Assembly: GCA_028715315.1 (NCBI GenBank)
Contig: JAQUSA010000013.1
Coordinates: 1-9,205, forward strand
Direction: 5' to 3'
DNA length: 9,205 nt
Source of the DNA: Candidatus Omnitrophota bacterium
Lineage (GTDB): Bacteria; Omnitrophota; Gorgyraeia; Pluralincolimonadales; Pluralincolimonadaceae
Shown piece after piece: positions 5,178 to 9,205 of this stretch (its first letter is position 1; every line of letters starts with the position of its first letter). Made by a program: the position numbers and the translations under genes. Below the pieces are notes generated by a model, which saw only the letters and a program-made list of their open reading frames with translations, made no database searches and was not told where the DNA came from.

Positions 5178-6192
5178 TACCGCTGGCGGACAGAACGTAG
5201 TAAAGGATATCTTCGAGCGGAAGAATCCGGACGAGGTATCGTCAAAGAAGATCTCGTCGCTCTTCGGAGGCTCCGCGCCCGCCAAGGAAAAGGCTTTCGA
5301 CAAATACCTGCCTATAGGGCTCGATATAAGGCCTTCGGGCACGGCCTTTGCGAGGGTCGGAATGTCAGGGGGAAGGGTGGTCTTTGCAGGCGGTTCCACG
5401 GAAACCAAAGGGGCATTAAGGCAGCTCATCTCAGAGAATGAACTGAAAGGCGACGCGGTGATCGGCCTGTCGGTAAAGGACATCCAGTTCCGTGTATTGA
5501 CATTGCCGCCGATGCCGCCTTCCGAGCTGGACGGGGCGGTCATATGGGCGGCAGCCGAGGCGCTCGGTATGGACGCGCGCAGGATACAGGAATTCAGCAT
5601 AGATTATGAAGTCCTGTCGGAAGGGAAAGTACTCGTCGCGGCCGCATACAAGGAGACGGTGATCGAAAAGATGAAGCAGGCCGCGGATGCAGGGCTTAAT
5701 GTGCTGGCGGTAGAGCCGTCGCCGTTATCGCTTTATGCCGCCCTGTGCTCCATGTCTTCGAGGACGGGAGACGCGCCGGGGCTTACGCTGCTTTTAAATA
5801 TAGGTTACGGGTCGGGAGATATAACTATAGGGCTCGGGCGGGACGTATGGGCGGTGCAGGACGTGGCGGTCTCCGAAGAGATGTTGCGCGGCGCGCTTAA
5901 CGATGACGGCAGCGTGGCGCCCAAACCCTCGGTCTCTTCGGCCCTCGAAAGCCTGATAATAGATATCGAACATTCATTCAAGACCGTATCCAACCTTTTC
6001 CCGGGGCCCGATTCGCCGGCTCCGGGCAGGATAGCGGTATCCGGGCCGGGCGCCTCAAACAGGGGCATCGGGCCGTTCCTGAAAAGGACGTTCAATATCC
6101 CGGTGGAGACATTCGATCCGCTGGGAGCCGGGCCGAAGCTGGCTTCGGCGGTGGCCTTGGCCATGAGGGGAGTAAAAGATGAAACGGTTTAA
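5155..6192 (+). CDS. pilM: PilM-like actin-fold type IV pilus assembly protein
   Basis: PilM is a cytoplasmic actin-like ATP-binding protein that binds the N-terminal peptide of PilN and links the pilus alignment complex to the motor. In this 345-residue protein the core opens with LPIGLDIRPSGTAFARV (about 52-68). It continues through VLTLPPMPPSEL (about 114-125), AVEPSPLSLYAAL, and the phosphate-2-type loop LLNIGYGSGDITI (about 203-215). An adenosine-type loop follows, IAVSGPGAS (about 283-291). The TTG start is forced: a frame stop (TGA) lies at 5149-5151 and no other ATG, GTG or TTG occurs before residue 70. GAGG (5145-5148) is correctly spaced. This leaves about 50 charged residues before the actin core, which in typical PilM starts within the first ten or so. 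It overlaps the ParA gene by 23 bases and pilN by 14. Confidence 0.87.
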   Translation: MAPEKSPDTAGGQNVVKDIFERKNPDEVSSKKISSLFGGSAPAKEKAFDKYLPIGLDIRPSGTAFARVGMSGGRVVFAGGSTETKGALRQLISENELKGDAVIGLSVKDIQFRVLTLPPMPPSELDGAVIWAAAEALGMDARRIQEFSIDYEVLSEGKVLVAAAYKETVIEKMKQAADAGLNVLAVEPSPLSLYAALCSMSSRTGDAPGLTLLLNIGYGSGDITIGLGRDVWAVQDVAVSEEMLRGALNDDGSVAPKPSVSSALESLIIDIEHSFKTVSNLFPGPDSPAPGRIAVSGPGASNRGIGPFLKRTFNIPVETFDPLGAGPKLASAVALAMRGVKDETV

Positions 6193-6763
6193 CCTTATGC
6201 CCAGGCAGGGCAGAAAAGGCCAGCCGGCGCCCTCAGGCGCCAAACAGTCCGGTAAGCCGAAAATAAACGCCGTACTTGTTATCGCGTTGATAGCGGCGGT
6301 CGCTATAGCGGTACCGAACGTCATAAACCGCCGCAGCGGCGGCGCGCTGGCCAATGCAAGGGCGCGGTTGGAAGAGGCGAAGAAGGAGCTTAACCGCAGG
6401 CAGACGCAGCGCCTGCAGATAGCGAAGGATTATGACCTGTTGGTAAAAAAGAAGCTCGCCGCGGAGGAGAGGCTGCAATACCTCAAGAGCGCGAAGATAG
6501 ACAAGCCCGGCGAATTATCGCAGGCCCTTGTCTATATGCCTACCCTGATACCGGACGAGATATGGATAAACAAATTGACCGTCGGAGGGCAAAAGGTCGT
6601 CATAAACGGCTCAACGCTGGATAACCAGGCGGTCTCTAAATTCATGGACAGCCTTAATAAGTCGAAAAAATTCAAAGGTTCCAGTTTTAATTTTACTCAG
6701 AAGAGCGATCTGGGCGACGCAACTCTCTATAATTTTGAGATCGCCACTAACCTGGCCAATTAA
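6179..6763 (+). CDS. pilN: PilN-like inner-membrane pilus assembly protein
   Basis: This 194-residue bitopic membrane protein has the PilN hallmark FNLMP at residues 4-8, equivalent to the INLLP peptide that docks in PilM. A basic linker follows, then one transmembrane segment at about 30-49 (INAVLVIALIAAVAIAVPNV). A coiled coil spans about 53-105 (ARLEEAKKELNRRQTQ and on). The periplasmic ferredoxin-like domain (about 118-190) includes PDEIWINKLTV and VVINGSTLDNQAVSKFMDSL, the usual PilN strand-helix arrangement. It would pair with PilO in the periplasm. GAGGGG (6165-6170) sits 8 bases before the ATG, and the start lies within the end of pilM, so translation is coupled. Length is normal for the family. 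Confidence 0.87.
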   Translation: MKRFNLMPRQGRKGQPAPSGAKQSGKPKINAVLVIALIAAVAIAVPNVINRRSGGALANARARLEEAKKELNRRQTQRLQIAKDYDLLVKKKLAAEERLQYLKSAKIDKPGELSQALVYMPTLIPDEIWINKLTVGGQKVVINGSTLDNQAVSKFMDSLNKSKKFKGSSFNFTQKSDLGDATLYNFEIATNLAN

Positions 6764-6775
6764 AAAGGCGGGATC

Positions 6776-7600
6776 GTGAACAGAAAGAAATTATTAATAA
6801 TATCGATTGCGGTAGTTCTCGGAGGGCTGGCGGCATACAGCCTTGTCGGGCAGGGATTCTATTCGGAGCAGAAGAAAGTAAAGGCCGAACTCCGGAAGAT
6901 AGAGGATGAGGCGGCGAAGACCAGGGATAAGTTCCCCGACATAAAGGCCGAGGAGAGGGAGCTCTCTGAGTTGCAGAGTAGCTACGACGGCATCCTTAAG
7001 GACATCGCTTCATACGAGCAGAAGGTACCTTCTGCGGGCTCGGTCTCGAAACTGCTGGGCGAGATGACCCGCCGCGCGGAAGGGCTCGGAATGGATTTCG
7101 AATCCATAAAGCAGAACATTGAAAGGGAAAAGGAAGGTTACCTGGTATTGAAGCTCGACATGAAGTTCTCAGGCCCGTATGCGAGCGCCGTCAATTACCT
7201 AAACCGCCTGCAGAACGTCTCCGATTACCTGACCGTCCCGAATATCGAGATATCGCAGACGAAGGAAAGCGCGCCGCTCTCCAAGACCAGCATGCAGGTC
7301 CTTATGCTGCTTCTCGAGAAGGGCATGGACCTGGTTGCCCTGGACGGTGAGCAGGTCCCGGAGCAGATCGTCCTTAAGTCCGATCCGTTCGCATCCAAGA
7401 GGGCCGGCGGGAAGGACAGGTCGAAGGAATTCAAATTATCAGGCATTACGCAGGCGGGAAAAGAATCTACAGCCATTATAAATGATGAGGTCGTAAAGGT
7501 CGGCGCGAAGATCGGCGAATGGAAGGTCGTCAAGATATTGCCGGACGGCGTCACTCTTTCCGACGGGGCCGAGGACGTATCGGTGACACTAAACAGATAA
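6776..7600 (+). CDS. pilO: PilO-like protein with GspC/PilP-like C-terminal domain
   Basis: This 274-residue membrane protein starts at a GTG with AAAGG (6764-6768) before it. One transmembrane helix (about 5-24) is followed by a coiled coil (29-85) and a PilO-type ferredoxin-like domain (about 86-180; LLGEMTRRAEGLGMDFESI and FSGPYASAVNYLNRLQ are characteristic). An Ala/Lys-rich linker then leads to an extra domain at about 218-274. It contains FKLSGITQ, STAIINDEVVKVGAKIGEWKVVKI and VTLSDGAEDVSVTL. That pattern (AIINxxxVxxGxxIgxxxVxxIxxxxVxLxxG) is the small beta domain of PilP, GspC and GspB that contacts the secretin periplasmic part. No separate pilP gene follows, so this protein probably does both jobs. 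Family identity is strong for the first part and moderate for the second. Confidence 0.83.
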   Translation: MNRKKLLIISIAVVLGGLAAYSLVGQGFYSEQKKVKAELRKIEDEAAKTRDKFPDIKAEERELSELQSSYDGILKDIASYEQKVPSAGSVSKLLGEMTRRAEGLGMDFESIKQNIEREKEGYLVLKLDMKFSGPYASAVNYLNRLQNVSDYLTVPNIEISQTKESAPLSKTSMQVLMLLLEKGMDLVALDGEQVPEQIVLKSDPFASKRAGGKDRSKEFKLSGITQAGKESTAIINDEVVKVGAKIGEWKVVKILPDGVTLSDGAEDVSVTLNR

Positions 7601-7613
7601 AAAGAGGGGAAAC

Positions 7614-9205
7614 ATGAACAACAAACTCAGATATTTCGCGGCAATGGTGATCCTGTCGCTGGCCCTGGGCTTGACGGCGCAGATAGCGGCGGATGATGAA
7701 AAAGACCCGATAATATCGCTCGACTATAAGGACGCGGAAATAAGCGCGGTCCTGCGCTCCCTCGCCTGGTCCTACGGGCTCAACCTTGTCACGGGCACGG
7801 ACATAAAAGGCAAGGTAACGGTCAACCTCAAGGATGTCACGCTTAACGAGGCGCTTGATGCGATGCTGACCGCGAGCGGCTATACGCATGTGCGAAAGGG
7901 GAACATAATCTATGTAAGCTCCGGCTCGGCCGAAGGCATCGACCTTTCCAGCGAGCCGGTCTTCCTGAAATACCTTAAGGCGGCGGAAGCGCAGAACCTG
8001 CTGAGGAAGGTGATCTCCGCGAAGGGCGATATCAAAGTCGACGAAGTGTCCAACATGCTGATAATTACCGATTACACGGCCAACATTGAAAAAGTAAAGA
8101 AGCTTATCGAGAGCATAGACATACCGCCCCAGCAGGTGCTCGTTGAGGTAAAGATAGTGGATATTACGTCAAAGGACTTAGAGAACCTCGGCGTGACATG
8201 GTCGGCCGATTATAAGCCTGCGGGGGATGTGAAGGGGTTATTCAGCAGGAAGACGGGGTACCAGGAAGAGCTGAAGACGACGACAACGATGCCGGGGCCT
8301 TCGGGCACTCTTTCCGGCGGCCAGTTCAAGATCGATACGCTGAACTTCAAGGGGTTATCGCTTACGGCCACAATAGACGCCCTGTGCCAGGACCAGAAGG
8401 CGAACCTGCTCGCGTCGCCGTCCATCGCGGTGTTGAACAACCGCGAGGCGAGGATAGTCATAGGGGAAAAAGTCCCGTATAAGGAGAGGACCCAGACTAC
8501 GACCGGCACTACCGAGACCACAAAGTTCATAGATGTCGGCACCACTCTCCGCGTTGTGCCGTCGATAAATGCCGACGGGTACATAACGATGCTTATCCAT
8601 CCCGAAGTCAGCTCGGTGTCTGCGCTGCTTGATGCGGGCCCTCGCATAACGACGCGCGAGGCGGATACTACCGTCAGGGTGATGGAAGGCGAGACGATAG
8701 TCATAGGCGGTTTGATTAAACAGGATGATTCCAGGACAAGTTCAAAGGTACCGCTGCTGGGCGACCTGCCGATTATAGGGCTTTTATTCACCAATAAGTC
8801 TAAGGACCAGGCCCAGACGGAGCTCGCGGTATTCATAACGCCGAAGATACTCCGTTCCAGGGAGGAAGCCAAGATCTACGGGGCAAAGGCCGAAGAGGAA
8901 GTATATGTGAATATCGGCCCCACCGGCGAGCTCAGCATCGCGTACCAGCTGTTTGAAAAGGCTGATAAGCTTGACAAGGGAGTCGGGCTGGAAAGCCGCC
9001 GCAAGGACATGAAATACAGGAAGACCCAGGCGCTGGAACTGTTCGAGAATATCGCGAGCCAGTTCCCGAACAGCCCAAAGGCCCCCGAATCGCTCTATCG
9101 CGCGGCCCTTATACAATATTATTATTTCGGCGACGAGGCCGGCGCGAAAGAAAAGCTGGGAAAACTGGTGTCCGATTTTCCCAAGAGCGCTTTCGCGGAT
9201 TACGG
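7614..9205 (+). CDS. pilQ: PilQ/GspD-type secretin with C-terminal TPR region (partial)
   Basis: The frame is open for 530 codons and leaves the window without a stop. A signal peptide (MNNKLRYFAAMVILSLALGL) is probably cut near residues 22-26. An STN/N0-type domain (about 31-100, LDYKDAEISAVLRSLAWSYG) precedes a NolW/N1-type domain (about 113-173, VFLKYLKAAEAQNLLRKVI). The secretin beta-barrel core (about 177-413) begins QQVLVEVKIVDI. It has FIDVGTTLRVVPSI and the hallmark VPLLGDLPIIGLLF (379-392), and ends TELAVFITPKIL. Beyond about residue 439 come helical TPR-like repeats with LFENIASQFPNSPKAPESLYRAALIQYYYFGD and KLVSDFPKSAFADY, an arrangement like BamD/YbgF-type TPRs. The protein forms the outer-membrane pore of the pilus or secretion machine. 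Only two N domains are seen, fewer than in many PilQ proteins. GAGGGG (7604-7609) precedes the ATG by 4 bases. Confidence 0.9.
   Translation, partial: MNNKLRYFAAMVILSLALGLTAQIAADDEKDPIISLDYKDAEISAVLRSLAWSYGLNLVTGTDIKGKVTVNLKDVTLNEALDAMLTASGYTHVRKGNIIYVSSGSAEGIDLSSEPVFLKYLKAAEAQNLLRKVISAKGDIKVDEVSNMLIITDYTANIEKVKKLIESIDIPPQQVLVEVKIVDITSKDLENLGVTWSADYKPAGDVKGLFSRKTGYQEELKTTTTMPGPSGTLSGGQFKIDTLNFKGLSLTATIDALCQDQKANLLASPSIAVLNNREARIVIGEKVPYKERTQTTTGTTETTKFIDVGTTLRVVPSINADGYITMLIHPEVSSVSALLDAGPRITTREADTTVRVMEGETIVIGGLIKQDDSRTSSKVPLLGDLPIIGLLFTNKSKDQAQTELAVFITPKILRSREEAKIYGAKAEEEVYVNIGPTGELSIAYQLFEKADKLDKGVGLESRRKDMKYRKTQALELFENIASQFPNSPKAPESLYRAALIQYYYFGDEAGAKEKLGKLVSDFPKSAFADY

Noticed and set aside
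4857..5600. 247-codon minus-strand open frame across the ParA/PilM junction
   Set aside because: It is antisense to two clear genes and has low-complexity Ser/Pro content typical of shadow frames.
8210..8872. 220-codon minus-strand open frame inside the secretin region
   Set aside because: It is a shadow of the secretin core, whose + strand translation has unmistakable conserved motifs.
1..9205. CRISPR arrays, insertion sequences, tRNA or rRNA genes
   Set aside because: No regularly spaced repeats, transposase motifs, terminal inverted repeats or cloverleaf/rRNA signatures were seen.

Overview
The window looks like chromosomal DNA from an uncultured diderm (Gram-negative-type) bacterium. 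A secretin, a lipoprotein and type IV pilus inner-membrane parts all imply an outer membrane. Coding sequence is moderately GC-rich, with heavy use of AGG for Arg and ATA for Ile. Together with the gene style this resembles Omnitrophota or a related candidate phylum. That placement is an inference from style, not a search result. All convincing genes are on the + strand and tightly packed.

Layout. (a) 1-70: the last codons of an upstream gene. (b) 90-825: a single secreted beta-sandwich (CIA30/CBM-like) protein with its own probable promoter, a strong ribosome binding site and a terminator. (c) 839-3804: a chain of overlapping or nearly touching genes. In order they are a single-pass membrane protein of unknown function, a D-Ala-D-Ala-ligase-like ATP-grasp enzyme, a class I SAM methyltransferase, a small BamE-like lipoprotein, and a 62-residue protein with two cysteine clusters. 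The chain ends at a very clear intrinsic terminator (3829-3867). (d) 3869-3978: a consensus-like sigma70 promoter. A TTGTTAACAA palindrome lies in its -35/-10 spacer, and a second, perfect 9-bp inverted repeat built on the same half-site lies in the leader. (e) 3979 to the window end: a second operon of a small MerR-type DNA-binding protein, a ParA/Soj-family ATPase, PilM, PilN, a PilO fused to a GspC/PilP-like C-terminal domain, and a PilQ/GspD secretin. The secretin continues into a TPR region and runs off the window.

How the genes work together. PilM-PilN-PilO-PilQ would form the alignment complex and outer-membrane pore of a type IV pilus or related secretion machine. The ParA and MerR-like genes are translationally coupled ahead of pilM. 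This suggests that an autoregulated, ParA-driven positioning or control module belongs to the pilus operon, although no ParB gene and no canonical parS site are visible. The ATP-grasp/methyltransferase pair looks like a small biosynthetic or modification unit whose substrate cannot be named from sequence alone.

The most interesting points are the MerR-ParA-pil linkage with its paired palindromes, the forced N-terminal extension of PilM, the PilO-PilP-like fusion, the secretin-TPR fusion, and the double CC-x-QCG cysteine miniprotein.
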